This document shows positions 1 through 12,284 of a stretch of 64,000 bases of DNA, one piece after another. The DNA comes from Eulemur rufifrons. Its lineage: Eukaryota; Chordata; Mammalia; Primates; Lemuridae. How positions within the stretch are numbered: position 1 is the first letter of the stretch; each line of letters begins with the position of its first letter. A model generated the notes under the pieces. It saw nothing but the letters and a program-made list of their open reading frames with translations, did no database searches and was not told where the DNA came from. The position numbers and the translations under genes are program-made. The stretch covers positions 46,882,001-46,946,000 of the forward strand of contig NC_090990.1 of NCBI RefSeq assembly GCF_041146395.1. The letters are read 5' to 3'.

Positions 1-589
1 ATTTTTTAAAATCCATGGTCTATAGACAATAATTTTTAAAAAGATTGTTATTTTTGTCTTCTATAAAACTACTTCATCAACACTCAATACTGAAAAGGAA
101 GAATGAGAGAGAAATGAGACCATCATTTATTTAGGGCCTAGTGTATAGGCCCTAAATTGAAGAGCCTTTGAAGAGAGACAGAAAGTCTTCCTTAAATAAA
201 TTAGAGAAATCTTTATGTTTATATTTCTCAGCAGTGTGCATATTAAAGATGAGAGTTTCTTGGTCTTTATAAAATGAATACTAAAGTAGGGAAGAAAACA
301 GCTGTTTAATGGATGCATCTTGGACCTATATGCTAGGCCCTAAATGTACCAAGAACATGGCCCTTGGTGTCAGTCTCATTGAGCTTTGAATCCTTGATCT
401 GCCTCTTTTACTAGCTAGAAGTTCTTTAGCAGGTTACTTGAAATGTATCATTCTTCTCATCCATGAATTGGGATCACAACGGTACAAATCCATATAGGGC
501 TAGTAGAAAGATTACATGAGACAGTACAGGAATAAAGAACCTGCATCAACAAAAAGCTAGAAACAAAACTAACTATACTTGGTGTTACG

Positions 590-1000
590 CAAGTAGATAT
601 TTTACATGTTAACTCATTAATCTTCAAAGCAACCTGGTAGGGTAGTATTTTTAATCTGGTATTTTTATCTGTACTTTAAAAACAAGTACATGTTGAGCAT
701 CCAAAAATCAAAATGCTCCAAAATCTAAAACTTTTTGAGCGTCAACGTGACACTCAAAGGAAATGCCCTTTGAAGAATTTTGAATTTTGGATTTTTGGGT
801 TTAGGATGTTCAACTGGTAAGTATAGTGCAAATATTCCAAAATCCAAAACAATTCTGGGCCCAAACATTTCAGGTAAGGTACACTCAGCCTGTACCCAGA
901 GTTAGAAAACAGCTTGCCCCAAGTCATACAATTCTAAGTGGCAGAGTTGAGATGTGAACCCAGATCTGACCAATTCTAAAGTCCATGGTACTTACTGTCT
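590..1000 (-). repeat. MIR SINE, split by a DNA-transposon insertion
   Basis: The left part (about 590-682) has TTAACTCATTAATCTTCAAAG, the reverse complement of the MIR 3' part. The right part (about 896-1000) has the MIR order of a cleared 'cccaagtcata' block followed by 'gcagagttgagatgtgaacccag'. A Tigger-like element interrupts the two. Confidence 0.6.
683..895. mobile_element. Tigger-like non-autonomous DNA transposon relic
   Basis: The stretch contains the paired phrases 'gttgagcatccaaaaatc' and 'ttttgggtttaggatgttcaac', a partly palindromic layout, plus 'actttttgagcgtcaacgtg'. This is typical of a small mammalian Tigger/mariner-related MER element. The subfamily is not assigned. Confidence 0.55.
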
Positions 1001-1889
1001 TGGATTTTTTTGTTTTTTTTCTTTTAGGTATTTCTCATAGTCCTCCTTTATTTTATTTTTAAACAGGCAATACTACATATGCTAATTCTTCTCTAATCAA
1101 ACAGTATAGAAATAACTAATGCAAGAAGTCCTCATTCCATAATTCCACTTCCTAGAAGTAAGCAATTAAAAAAAATTGTTCTATATATTTATAGATATTT
1201 TCTTTGCATACATATCTATATATTATGTATGGTTTTTTTTTCAGAAGATGGTCCTAATTTACATTCTCTCAGTGCTGTGTAAAAGTTCCTGTTTCCCTAC
1301 AACATTATCAATACTGAATGTTCTTCTTTTCTGTCCTTTGTTTGATAACTGAAAGAATGCTTTCTCTTTGCGGTAATTTGCATTTCTTAAATTACGAGTG
1401 AGGTCGATTGTCCCAAAATCAAAACTAATTTTTTCTTTTTACCGACTATCCCGTCAAAATCTGCAATAATCCCAGAATGGTGGTGATTTAAAATAAAAAT
1501 CCAGATAAGTACAATGTAGATACTCCATTTATCACCCTCATGCTCCGTTAGGTACCCCCAGAAAGTAAAGAAACTTCTAGTTAATTAACTATAACATTTA
1601 ATATGTCATAATTCAATTGAGGAGATGCTTAATGTGTTTTAGAATTTTAATGAGGCATATTATTACCAGATGTCTCATTTATATTAAATACATATTTTTA
1701 GGATTCTGCAGGGAAGAGTCATCAAAGAAAACAAGGACTCCATTCACTGGTGCCACTAGTGTTTGTCAAGTGGTGTCCATGTGCCAGGCATGGTGCTAGG
1801 TACTTGATTTCAGAAATAAACAAGATAAACACAGTCTCTTTTCTCAAGCAGTTGAGTCTTCTGCAGAAAATAATCAACTGGCTCAGTGA

Positions 1890-2340
1890 GAAAATTTTGG
1901 CTGGAAGTAACAGAATAGCTAATTCAGACTGGCTGAAACAAAGAAATTTATTCTCTCTCACAGAAAGTGGCTACAGGCAAGGCTGGGCTCTAGGTTTGCT
2001 GATGCAGTGGTCTAGTTTTGCCATCAGAGAACCGGTTCTTTCCATCTCTGTCGCCCACAGTGTCAGCTTCGTGCTAGGGCTGGTTTCCTCATTGTTGGGG
2101 GGTGGCTGCCCATGGAAATTTGGGCTTTATACTTCCTTGTTAATTTGGGAAGTATGGGGACTTCTTGTGGCTTTCTTAAGAGTAAAGAAGAACTTTTCCA
2201 CATATCTCCAGCAAACCTCTCTTTGTGTCTCATTGGCCAGAACTGACAAAATCCATTCCCAATGTACCCATTGGGAACATACTCATTCTGACAAAATCAG
2301 TGGCAAAAGAATGAGACCAACCTTAGACAATCAGGCCTAT
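1890..2340 (+). repeat. Ancient interspersed repeat relic (family not assigned)
   Basis: 'ggctggaagtaacagaatag', followed by 'ctggctgaaacaaagaaatt' and 'tattctctctcacagaaagt', follows the order of a common mammalian repeat I know by pattern but cannot name. A 198-codon open frame over it (1750-2346) has no protein likeness and is chance. Confidence 0.4.
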
Positions 2341-2504
2341 AGCTGAAACAGGCAGTGGGTACCAGCTTTCCCTAAGGCATATCTGTCAGCAGCAGAGATA
2401 GTAACCTAGGGGGAAAAAATGGCCCTTCTGTTAGAAAGGAAGAAAACTGGAACAGCTTCTGCAGCAGAAGCAATATCCATTACAACAAGAAAACAAGCAA
2501 CTGG

Positions 2505-2836
2505 GGCCGGGCGCGGTGGCTCACGCCTGTAATCCTAGCACTCTGGGAGGCCGAGGCGGATGGATCGTTTGAGCCCAGGAGTTCGAGACCAGCCTGAGCA
2601 AGAGTGAGACCCCCATCTCTACTAAAAATAGAAAGAAATTATATGGACAGCTAAAAATATGTATAGAAAAATTAGCCGGGCATGGTGGCGCATGCCTGTA
2701 GTCCCAGCTACTAGGGCGTCTGAGGCAGGAAGATGGCTTGAGCCCATGAGTTTGAGGTTGCTGTGAGCTAGGGTGATGCCATGGCACTCTAGCCCAGGCA
2801 ACAGAGTGAGACTCTGTCTCAAAAAAAAAAAAAAAA
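2505..2836 (+). repeat. Alu SINE, lemur-type, full length
   Basis: A dimeric Alu from GGCCGGGCGCGGTGGCTCA to a poly-A tail. It is flanked by a target-site duplication ACAAGCAACTG (upstream about 2493-2503, downstream 2836-2846). Lemur-type marks are CCTAGCACTCTGGGAGG and AGAAAGAAATTA in the middle. It ends about 90 bp before the exon at 2926. Confidence 0.95.
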
Positions 2837-2925
2837 CAAGCAACTGTGATTGAGCATCTGTACAGTTTGGGGGAGTGTGAGTGAAGAATGACATCTTTGC
2901 CATTTTCTTTTTTGATGTCCCGTAG

Positions 2926-3018
2926 GATCAGAGTGGCACCGAACCTGTCAGTAGTGAGGAAGATGGCGGTCTTGAACTTGGTATTAAACAGTTGCCTGAA
3001 AGTGAAAGCTCCAAACTG
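2926..3018 (+). CDS. PATJ: PATJ exon: acidic linker before PDZ8 (31 codons)
   Basis: The exon is 93 nt, phase 0 at both ends. The acceptor is TTTTGATGTCCCGTAG with a T-rich tract, and the donor is CTG|GTGAGA. It reads [15 protein letters not shown], then [16 protein letters not shown]. This matches the linker of human PATJ, which I recall as having [20 protein letters not shown] at this point. The piece is acidic and Ser-rich, with no domain fold expected; it is a spacer between the preceding PDZ domain and PDZ8. Because the exon is symmetric, skipping it would keep the frame. The next constitutive exon begins with AVSQM (24846), and human PATJ joins KL directly to AVSQ as I remember it, so the 75-nt exon at 20071 is probably optional. 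Confidence 0.9.
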
Positions 3019-3460
3019 GTGAGAATCCTGGGTATTTCCACCCTTTGTTCTTCTCAAGGACGTATTGCCTATATTTTGGACCAATTTGGAAAGGACCATC
3101 TGTTGTGTTTGCGTCTCTGGGAATCTTGATCTCTGAGACAGGAGAAACTATTTCATGTAGTGAATAACCCATTCACTCCGAAGAATAGCGTCTTCTACCT
3201 TCTTGATGCTTGAATTGTGCTGTCTAGGACTAAAGAAGCAGTCCCTTAAATCTGGTTTAATATTGGGTTTTTATAAGGCCAAGGCTGTGCTGAATTAGTC
3301 CTAGAGGTACAGGAAAAAATGTTACATTTATTCCATTGATTCACAGCAAAAGATACTTAAACTCACCCAGGGGCTAGGGCATTAGAAGAGAGGCAATTTT
3401 AGAGAACTCTCCCTCCTATGTAGTCTACTGTTTAATATTTTGTTATTTAATAGTTATTGA

Positions 3461-3590
3461 TACCCAGCCATGGTGGCATGCACCTGTAATCTCAGCTACT
3501 CAGGAGCTCCTCAGGGGCCTGAGGCAGGAGGATCGCTTAAGCCCAGGAGTTGGAGACCAGCCTGGGCAACATAGACCCCATTTTAAAATA
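3461..3590 (+). repeat. Free Alu monomer (FLAM-like)
   Basis: A single-arm 7SL-derived element (TGGTGGCATGCACCTGTAAT ... AGACCAGCCTGGGCAACATAG). It has a perfect 12-bp target-site duplication AATAGTTATTGA at 3449-3460 and 3591-3602. It has no right arm and only a short A-rich end. Confidence 0.85.
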
Positions 3591-3602
3591 AATAGTTATT
3601 GA

Positions 3603-3775
3603 GCATTTACTGTGTATCAGGTGCTGTGCTTTATTCACTTCCTGATCTTTGATTTTCCTACATGTGAGGAAACCGAGAGTTAGAGAAGTTACCTAACTTG
3701 CCAAAGGCCACCAGCTAGTGTGGGGTAGACTTGGAGATTGATCCTCACTCTGCCTGAATCCCATGCTTTGCTCAT
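3603..3775 (-). repeat. MIR SINE fragment
   Basis: Shows the reverse-MIR order: 'tactgtgtatcaggtgctgtg', then 'tgaggaaaccgagagttagag', then 'ccagctagtg'. Confidence 0.65.
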
Positions 3776-4814
3776 AATCTCCCATTCTGTTTCGCAGCCT
3801 GGCACTTCCAGGGTTAAACTATAAATTCTAAAAAAATATGTGGACTTTTTTCCTTCCATGTTTTAAAATATCTTACAAATCTCAAAGAACTAATCACTTA
3901 GTAGTATCAACCTGATTTTATGACAGCCCAGAGTTGTTCATTTTACTACACTTTAGGGAGTTTGAAAAATCATCCATTTACCTTTTTCAACTTTTAGAAA
4001 ATATATTGGGACTGCCTTATATTCCATATCCTAGAAAGTAAACTAATTCTTTCCAGGTGAAGAAAAAGGACATTTCAGCAAGAGCAGAAATTGTAATGAG
4101 CTGCTCTTGGACAAACCCTACATGCGACCTGAGACCCCTGGCATCAAGAATAGTGACAGTGACAAATCATGACCGTTGTTCTTGAACAAGGTGTCCCAAG
4201 GTTACAGTTTTCCCTTTCCAAAAGATAGACTGCATATTTGCACTGAAGGAGAATGAGTAACATCAACAAATTTCAAACAAATCCCTGTCAGTTAAAAATA
4301 TATTAACTATTCACTTGTTCTTTTTGGCACTGTATCTCCATAGGTAGGTTAGGGAAAAGTCTTTTAAAGCAACAGGATTTTATAAGTAGGGGCCCCCAAT
4401 TTTGTCTACAGAGGAAAGAGTAAAAAGAGTGGGAATACTCCCTTGCTTGCTAGAGGAGTCTGGTAGTCCCAACAAGGCTCATCTGTAGGCTGAAGGCAAA
4501 AGGCATCCATCATCTGCCCCTTCTTCCCAAGTAAGCAGCACCAGTGATGGAAGAAGCAGAGGACCTGAAGGACTGAGGGTCATTTTTAGTTAATGCTTCA
4601 TGCTGGATTTCACCAAGAATAACAGGCTTCCCCAAACCCATGGCGTAGTGCTTCTCTTTTCCCCCTTTGTTCCTCCCCATGTTCCTCTGTTTTTGGTATC
4701 CTAAAATTTCTTTGTCACTGTTTTCAGTAGTATCTGCGCATAGTCTAGTTCAGAGAGGAAAGAGAGTGCGAATTTCGACAACTTTTATAGTATAAATGTA
4801 AATGGCCTAGCATA

Positions 4815-4978
4815 AAGTATTGGTTAAGAGCGTGGTCTTACACAAGTCACTTGACCTCACCAAGCCTCAGTTTTCTCATCTGAAGAATGGCAGTAATTAG
4901 GATGTTATGAGGAAACAAATGGGCTATGGAATATAAATCATATAGAAGAGTATAAGGCAAATAGTTGGTGCTTTGTAA
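4815..4978 (+). repeat. MIR SINE fragment
   Basis: 'ggttaagagcgtggtc', 'caagtcacttgacctcacc' and 'cctcagttttctcatctg' follow the forward MIR consensus order. Confidence 0.7.
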
Positions 4979-4979
4979 G

Positions 4980-5140
4980 TTCATTCATTCATTCAACAAA
5001 TATTTGCCAAATGCCACCATGTTCCAGTCACTAGAGATACAATGGCGAATGACACGTACAAAAATGCCTTCCCTCATGGGACTCATGCCACCGTGGGAGT
5101 GGGAAAAGAGACAGATGATACATAAATCAGCAACATATTA
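4980..5140 (-). repeat. L2 LINE 3' end fragment
   Basis: 'ttcattcattcattcaacaa' followed by 'gatacaatggcgaatgacac' and 'cttccctcatgggactcatg' is the usual reverse-complement look of an L2 3' end. Confidence 0.6.
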
Positions 5141-5429
5141 GATTGAGTTATATGAAATTGCTGTTTTATCGGTAAAATTTTCACATGGTTTAGCCTAATA
5201 TATACATAATTGTTGTAAAAAAGTATTAATAACTTTTCATTATCACTAGTCATTATTTGATTGTTTCTATTGTAAGATTGGTGTGCGCTCCGCTGCATGG
5301 CTGCACCATCCTAGGATTGTTGCCTGATCTACCCTGTCCGGAGGGTAGCATGTGATCTTTGTGGGCCTTGACTGTTTTTACAATTGGAAGCTGTAAGCTC
5401 TAACCCTCTTAAAGTTTCTTGCTTGTTTC

Positions 5430-5800
5430 CTGTGGGGACAAATGTCTCATTGGGCACTGTGCTGGACCCTGCAAAAGTCACCAAGAGAAAAACACAGTCC
5501 TCACCCTCATGAATCTTATCCTCTAGCATTAGCCAGAGTAATAGAATTTATAGCTAGAAAATCATACCAGGCAGAAGTGTATCAAGGGGAGGAAAAAAAC
5601 CACAATGTGATGGGAATTCAGAGGAGGAAGGAACCCCCCACTTCATTCAGAGATTAGGGAAGGTTTCTTAGATTAGGAAGGCCTTTACGATGAACCTTGA
5701 AAGATGAGAAGGCATCTGAGATTGCTGAGGTTGGCATAAATTGGAGAAGGTTTACCAGATGAACGGTGGGATTATGGAGTAGCAAGCAGGGACTGGCCTT
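5430..5800 (-). repeat. L2 LINE fragment
   Basis: Begins with 'gggcactgtgctggaccctg' and 'cagtcctcaccctcatgaat', then 'ggaaggtttcttagattagg' and 'gaaccttgaaagatgagaag', in L2 order. Open frames on both strands here are chance. Confidence 0.55.
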
Positions 5801-6317
5801 TTATAGAGCAGCCATGGGCAGTGGAGTCACAGAAGTGAAAGAACTGTGTGCTATGAACTATAGGTTAATTTATTCCTCTTTTTATGTTCAGTGCTCAATA
5901 AATGTCTGTTGATAGCTGGATGGATATGTGTGTACACAAGGTGCTACCTAAGAGAAATTACACTCCAAAGAGCCATTAAATCAGTTCTCCAAGATGATTT
6001 GTTATTTTCAGAGCTAAGACTAAGTCATGGGTCTGTGCATACTCCAGTGCTGTTTCCACCATTCGGTTGTGGTTGGCTTTGGGCCGTATCTCAGTAGCCC
6101 CCAGATACACAGCGAGGAGTTTATAATAACTTTAGAATGTATTCCATTTCTCTAAATATTTTTAAAGGAGAAATAACTTGTTTGTAGATCAGATGATGGT
6201 TTGTGAAACATAGATTCCAACTGTGAGAGACTGGAGTCAGTGAAGTGTCTAGGATCTATTTCAGAAGTCTAGGTGAGAGCCTGTTAAGACTATTTTTTAA
6301 GCCTTTTGAAGACTTTT

Positions 6318-6623
6318 TTTTTTCTCTTTTTCTTTCTTTCTTTCTTTTTTTTTTTTTTTGAGACAAGATCTTGCTCTGCCACCCCGGGTAGAGTGTAGTG
6401 GCATGATCATAGCTCACTGCAACCTCAAATTCCTGGACTCAAGCAATCCTCCAGAATACCTGAAACTATAGGCATGCACCACCACGCCGGGCTAATTTTT
6501 CTATTTTTTTGTAGAGACAGGGTTCTCACTTGTTGCTCAGGCTGATCTCGAACTCCTGGCCTCAAATGATCCTCCTGCCTCAGCCTCCCAGAGTGCTAGG
6601 ATTACAGGCATGAGCCACCACAC
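6318..6623 (-). repeat. Alu SINE (older, AluJ-like), antisense
   Basis: Starts with a T-rich tail that includes a (TTTC)n run (6331-6345), then 'gagacaagatcttgctctgcc', and ends at 'ggcatgagccaccacacc'. It lacks the lemur-specific middle segment, so it predates the lemur burst. Confidence 0.85.
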
Positions 6624-7061
6624 CTTTTCAATCCTGAAAAGGATTTTTAAAAAAACTATTCGTATAGAACTTTCCAATTTGCAAAATAATGCTTCATCTA
6701 TTATCTCATTAGCTTAATTTTTTAATATCACAATTTCTTCTAAAATGATATTTAGTGAGTTCACAGTCTTATTCGATCTTATCCCCCCAAAATATTAACC
6801 CTATGTAAAAAGAACATAAATTATTTATCCCAGATTTATAAATGCGACCTTCATCTGCTCCGTGAAAGATGGCAAAACTAGAAATTGGAAGAGCTGGGAT
6901 TCTTTCTGAAAGGTCTGTGACTCCCTGGTAGCTTGCTGACATTGAAGCTCATGAATTCCTAAAATGATTATTTTCATCTTTTGGATACAAATCTGTTTTT
7001 GTAATATTTGTAATATCTGTGTTCATAGAATATACTTTTTTGAATCAGTATAACTAAATTA

Positions 7062-7300
7062 TTGAGAATGCAAACACTGGAGCCAGACTACTTGGATTCA
7101 AATCCTGGTTCTACCATTTACTAGCAATATAACCTTCAGGAAATGACTTACCCTCTCTGGGACTCAGTTCCTGCATCTGTAAAATGGAGGAAAGAAAGCA
7201 AGGGACGCTGTAAGAATTAAAGGAGTTAATAATTATGAAAGTACTACTTAGAACTATGCCAGAGTACACCATAATCACTTTATAAGAATGAGTTGTTGTT
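7062..7300 (+). repeat. MIR SINE, near full length, ending in (GTT)n
   Basis: 'actggagccagactacttgg', 'ttcaaatcctggttctacca' and 'catctgtaaaatggaggaa' follow the forward MIR order. A GTT run follows at 7291-7305. Confidence 0.75.
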
Positions 7301-7442
7301 GTTGTTAATAATGACAATGTTGTAATTCCAGTTAAAGCACTAAGGGTTAGCCATATAAAGGTCAGCTATTCTGAGTGAAGTATGAAGGTATAACTTGGAA
7401 ATTTGAAGTGAGTTTTCCGACCTGAAAAATGCAGTTACCAAT

Positions 7443-7922
7443 GCATTAGGGTTCTCCAGAGAGACAGAACCAGCAGGATATAGAGATATATGAGAGGGGA
7501 TTTGTTAGGGGAATTGGCTCACATGTTTATGGAGGCTGGAAGTACCACAGTAGGGTCTGCAGTCTGGAGAATGAGGGAAGCCAGTAGCACGGCTCAGTTC
7601 AAGTCGTCAGGCCTGAGAACTGGGGACCGCTGGTGTAAGCCCCGGCATCCGGAGGCCAGAGAACCTAGAGTTCTGTTGTCCAGGGGCAGGAGCAGATGGT
7701 ACTCCAGCTCCAGAAAAAAGAGAGTGTTTGCCTTTCCTCTGCTGATTGGATAGTGCCTGCCCACACTGGGTGAGGGCGGATCTCCCTTACTCAGGGCACT
7801 GACTCAAATGCCATTCTCTTCTGGAAACACCCTCACAGGCACGCCCCCCCAGAAAATGCCTTTCCAGCTATCTAGGTATCCCTTAATCTAGTCAAGTTGA
7901 CATCTAAGACGAACCATCACAG
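7443..7922 (-). mobile_element. Ancient solo LTR (ERV/MaLR-like; family not assigned)
   Basis: 'tagggttctccagagagaca' at the left and 'agtcaagttgacatctaaga' with 'aaccatcaca' at the right are the antisense ends of a widespread mammalian LTR. Inner marks 'aattggctcacatgtttatg' and 'gggtgagggcggatctccct' agree. An 87-codon open frame inside (7490-7753) is not a gene. No internal retroviral genes are present. Confidence 0.6.
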
Positions 7923-7925
7923 CTA

Positions 7926-8115
7926 GAGGGCCTGTGTGCCAAGCAGGCTCTTTACACGCACTAACTCATTCACGTAACCATCCTGTGAGGTCATTAGTAG
8001 TATCATCTCCGTGTGAGAGATGAGGAAACTGAGGCACTGAAACATTAAGTTGCCTGAAATCACCCAGTGAAGCCTGGATCCAGATTGGAGGCTGCACTTA
8101 ATGTTGCCCCTCAGG
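7926..8115 (-). repeat. MIR SINE fragment
   Basis: 'gatgaggaaactgaggcact', preceded by 'taactcattcacgtaaccat', is the reverse MIR core. Confidence 0.7.
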
Positions 8116-8339
8116 GAGATACAGATATAGAATAAAACCAAAGTCAACGCACACCAAGAAAATTACCCTGGCATCTAAACTTTGTGATTTTCATCCTGCT
8201 TTGTCTAAATATGCAACTCTAACATATGAATAGAAGATTGTGGCATATAAGCAGGTGAAGATATAAAATTTACCTTTTATATTGGTAAATAAAGTTATAT
8301 ATAGACCTCCAAACAGATGTTTTGTATGTGAAGGAAACT

Positions 8340-8540
8340 AAAATTTTTCAAGAAGCTACCCTGTGCCAGGCATCTTCATCCCGGTTATCGTACTTGACCC
8401 AGTGCACACATTAGTAGCCCTGCTTTGCTGATAAGGAACTCAGGCTGGGAGGTGGCAAGTCCATTCCTAAGACCTCACAGCTGCCAGGTGGCATGGCTGG
8501 GACCCAACACAGTTCTCTTTGCCTCTAAAGCCCAGCTTCT
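8340..8540 (-). repeat. MIR SINE fragment
   Basis: 'ctaccctgtgccaggcatct', then 'aaggaactcaggctgggag', then 'cctcacagctgccaggtggc' follow reverse MIR order with many changes. Confidence 0.55.
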
Positions 8541-8609
8541 CTACACTGTGTAGTTCACAGAGACAGCCTCTCTTAAAATAGAGGAAATATCATCGTGTGA
8601 TCTATTTGT

Positions 8610-8745
8610 TCAAACAACAAATATTATTAATCTAGTATCTCTTGTGTGTTGGCCACAGTGTTATGTGCAGGGGATTCAACAGTGAGCAAAGCTGTCAGAG
8701 CTTCTTAACTTGAAATGTTCAAGGACAAGTGCTCACACAGCTTGC
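8610..8745 (-). repeat. L2 LINE 3' fragment
   Basis: 'caaacaacaaatattatta', 'ggccacagtgttatgtgcag' and 'gggattcaacagtgagcaaa' resemble an antisense L2 3' end. Confidence 0.5.
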
Positions 8746-9020
8746 TGTCTTTAGGAGCTTAGTAGTTAGGTGAAAAGGGAAGGAAAGAGACAGTACTGCT
8801 TTCTTCTTATAAGCATCTAACCTCTGCCCTTGACACTGCCTTTGGATCTCTAGCCCTGTCTGTTTCGATAATTTTCTGCTTTGATGTAAAGCCAATTTGC
8901 CTTTTCTTTTGTTCTTGTCCATCTTCTTCTCCATGCTGTTACAAATAGTAACTAAAATAATTTGAAAACAACCAGTAAGCCACGACATAATAAAATGATA
9001 ACTAAACCGTAAGTAAAAAA

Positions 9021-9270
9021 TGGGCAAGGTGGGAGGATTGCTTGAGGCCAGGAGTTTGAGACCAGCCTGGACAACATAGTGAGACCTGTCTCTACAAAGA
9101 ATTTTTAAAAATTAGCCTGGCGTGGTGACGTGAGCCTATAGTCCCAGCTACTCAGGAGGCTGAGTCAGGAGGATTGCTTGAACCCTGTCCATCAAGGCTG
9201 CAGTGAGCTATGATCCCACCACCGCACTCCAGTCTGGGTGACAGAGTGTGAGACTCTGTCTCTTACAAAA
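9021..9270 (+). repeat. Alu SINE (AluJ-like), 5' truncated
   Basis: Starts within the left arm ('aaggtgggaggattgcttga') and runs through 'gtgagctatgatcccaccac' to 'gagactctgtctcttac'. It lacks lemur-type diagnostic changes. Confidence 0.85.
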
Positions 9271-9295
9271 GTATAGGGTCGGGGGCGGGGGGGAA

Positions 9296-9858
9296 GGATC
9301 TGAATAGGTATTTCTCCAAAGATATACAAATGGCCAAAAAGCATACGAAGAGATGTTCAGCGTCTTTACCACCAAAGAAATGCACATCTCAAGTGTCCAT
9401 CAGTTGATGAATGGGTAAATAGAATGTATATGCACACAGTGGAATATTATTTAGTAATAAAAATGAAGTATATATGATTGATATATGATATATCATATTG
9501 ATATATGATACATTGATATATATGCCATATATATGATATATATATATATTGATATATGATGCTACAACCACATATTGTATGATTCTATTTATATGAAATG
9601 TTCAGAATAGGCAAGTCTATTGAGAGGGAAAGTAAATGAGTGGTTGCCTGTGGCTGAGGGTGTGGAGAGGGGAATGGGGTCTGGGCTTTCTTTTTGAGTT
9701 TAGGAAATTTTAAATTTCCTAAAGTATATTCTAAACTTAGATTGTGATATTGTTTGCACAACTCTGTGAATATACTAAAACCATTATTTTATGGTGGGTA
9801 AATTTTATGGTATATTAATTATGTCTCAATAAAGATGTTTTAAAAAAAAAAAAAAAAA
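9296..9858 (+). mobile_element. LINE-1 3' end (old L1M type) with poly-A
   Basis: 'gaataggtatttctccaaag', 'ttgatgaatgggtaaataga', 'ggaatattatttagtaataa', 'attgtatgattctatttata' and 'aattatgtctcaataaagat' follow an old L1 3' UTR, followed by 17 A. An internal block is deleted, and a (GATATAT)n-like tract (9470-9560) has expanded within it. Confidence 0.85.
9465..9562. repeat. AT-rich simple repeat (TGATATA)n
   Basis: Irregular repeats of 'gatatatgata' and 'atatatatat' lie inside the L1 3' end. Confidence 0.85.
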
Positions 9859-10074
9859 GCCAGGAGGAAGAGGAAAGAAGGGAAGAAGGAATGTAGGTGA
9901 TCCACAAACTGAAATCAAGTCAGAAATGCTGAAGTAACTTCGCATATAGTCTCTCTACCTTTTGGAATATTTTGCAAGTGTTTAAAAATCCTCACCCTAG
10001 TAGAAAAGGCTTGATTTCTTTGTCCATCAAAAGTAATGCCTAACTTTATATTATAAATTCTTGCATTCTGCTTA

Positions 10075-10420
10075 TTACTACGCCCTATGCTAAATCCTTG
10101 GGAGATGCTACTGAAAGTAAACAGAGGTCTCCTCTCTTGTGTTGCTGACAGTCTTCATGGAGAGAGAAAAATGTCAGAAATAGATTGAAATCTCAACTTT
10201 GATCAAAGTTAAGAACTATAGGTTCTTGGTGCTGAGAGCACATAAAAGGGAATTTGACTTTGTCCAGGAGGGCTCCCCTGAGGACAGTCGAACTGAAATT
10301 TGAAGGAGAAGCCGACAGTGATTGGGAATGGGGCAAAGAAGAAACAGAGGAGGGTTTCAGGCGACCATAGAAAGGTCTGGTGAACTGAAAATCCAAGGTT
10401 GCCAGAACTGGTGAGATGGA
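10075..10420 (-). repeat. L2 LINE fragment
   Basis: 'gctaaatccttgggagatgc', 'ctctcttgtgttgctgacag' and 'gctcccctgaggacagtcga' follow antisense L2 order. Confidence 0.45.
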
Positions 10421-10523
10421 AGTGAAATCAGAGTTGTCAGCAGAGCCAGGTCACGTGAAGGAGGTAGTCTCTGGGCTGACAGCAGTGGGAAGCACAGAAG
10501 TCTGTCTGTAGAAGGTGACTCCA

Positions 10524-10867
10524 GGCCGGGCGCGGTGGCTCACGCCTGTAATCCTAGCACTCTGGGAGGCCGAGGCGGGTGGATCGCTGGAGGTCAGGAG
10601 TTCGAGACCAGCCTGAGCAAGAGCGAGACCCCGTCTCTACTAAAAATAGAAAGAAATTATCTGGCCAACTAAAATATATATATACAAAAAATTAGCCGGG
10701 CATGGTGGCGCATGCCCGTAGTCCCAGCTACTCGGGAGGCTGAGGCAGTAGGATCACTTAAGCCCAGGAGTTTGAGGTTGCTGTGAGCTAGGCTGACGCC
10801 ATGGCACTCACTCTAGCCCGGCCAACAGAGTGAGACTCTGTCTCAAAAAAAAAAAAAAAAAAAAAAA
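10524..10867 (+). repeat. Alu SINE, lemur-type, full length
   Basis: GGCCGGGCGCGGTGGCTCA to poly-A. It has a perfect 13-bp target-site duplication GAAGGTGACTCCA at 10511-10523 and 10868-10880. The lemur-type middle 'agaaagaaattatctggcca' is present. Confidence 0.97.
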
Positions 10868-11153
10868 GAAGGTGACTCCAAGTCACTGTTGCTGCAGTGT
10901 GGTGATCTGATAGGACAGGGCCAGAGCAGTGCTGACAGGCTGGTTGGGAGTTTGTTGCATCAGCGGCAGTCCGTGAGAGCTGGTGGCAGCAATATATATT
11001 CTCATATTTTGTCTTAGCAAAGATCATATAAACATGCTTGACTCTTCAGCAAGGCCGTGTATGTGTTTACCATGTAAGTTTCACAGAGAGTTGCCAGTAA
11101 AAGAATTTACCTGTCTTGCCCCCAGTATGCAAACCTCCTTCTGTATGTGTTCT

Positions 11154-11554
<401 letters not shown>

Positions 11555-12284
11555 TGTATGTGTTCTTTAAAGCTTTCCTCTGAGTGCAGGGCAAGAGACA
11601 TTTAAATGGCACTTGTTACACCATCTGGGACTTCAGAATAAGCGTTATCCCAGGGCTTGGCCAGCAGCCCACAATAACCCTGCTAGAAATGCCCCGAACA
11701 GATGTGCCCGGTGTTCTTTTCCAATTCTATAAAACTGTATGACAACAGTGCAGTCTGTGGGTCGAGTGACACTTGTCATTACATACCTGGTTCATGTACG
11801 GCTGCCTCAATAACATTTTAGATTTTTCAAAATGTTTTGATTTTTCAAACTGTCAGTGGTATTTGTCTTTACTGTTGTCTTTCATTATGGAATATAGTTT
11901 CTGACCTTTAAGGCAAGAATGGAAAAATGAGAGTATCCCAGTCAGCTCGAGGGAGCATTCACCCTGTAGTTTCTTTGTGGATATTTTAGAACTTACAGGG
12001 TAGCAATGCCAGGGGAAGCATGAGTTGTTTCTGGAATGAACTTATCAGTAACCGAAATGAGCTATGACATGGAAATTCACACTGCAGCTGACAGTGCATT
12101 TTAGCATCTCAGAGTTCCCATGAGCAAGAATACCAACATTTTAGGAGCTCTTTTTACTCCCTGCCTAGATATACTTGAGCCATATAAAATTTTCAAACAT
12201 CCTTATTGAAAAGTCAGTGGCATGTGTTATAAATGATACCTGTATCTCCAAATGGACAGGGAGTACTTGCTTTTCCAGATGAAA

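Larger units (their letters stand above)
1..2925 (+). other. PATJ: PATJ intron (5' end outside window)
   Basis: No coding exon is seen. The interval holds a MIR split by a Tigger-like element (590-1000), an ancient repeat relic (1890-2340) and a full-length lemur-type Alu (2505-2836). The stretches 1-590 and 1000-1740 are AT-rich, and I recognise nothing in them. Confidence 0.75.

Noticed and set aside
1750..2346. 198-codon open frame on the + strand
   Set aside because: It has no domain, no protein likeness and no splice logic, and it lies over an ancient repeat relic.
2521..3099. 192-codon antisense open frame
   Set aside because: It reads through an antisense Alu (typical '[18 protein letters not shown]' wording) and the PATJ exon on the wrong strand.
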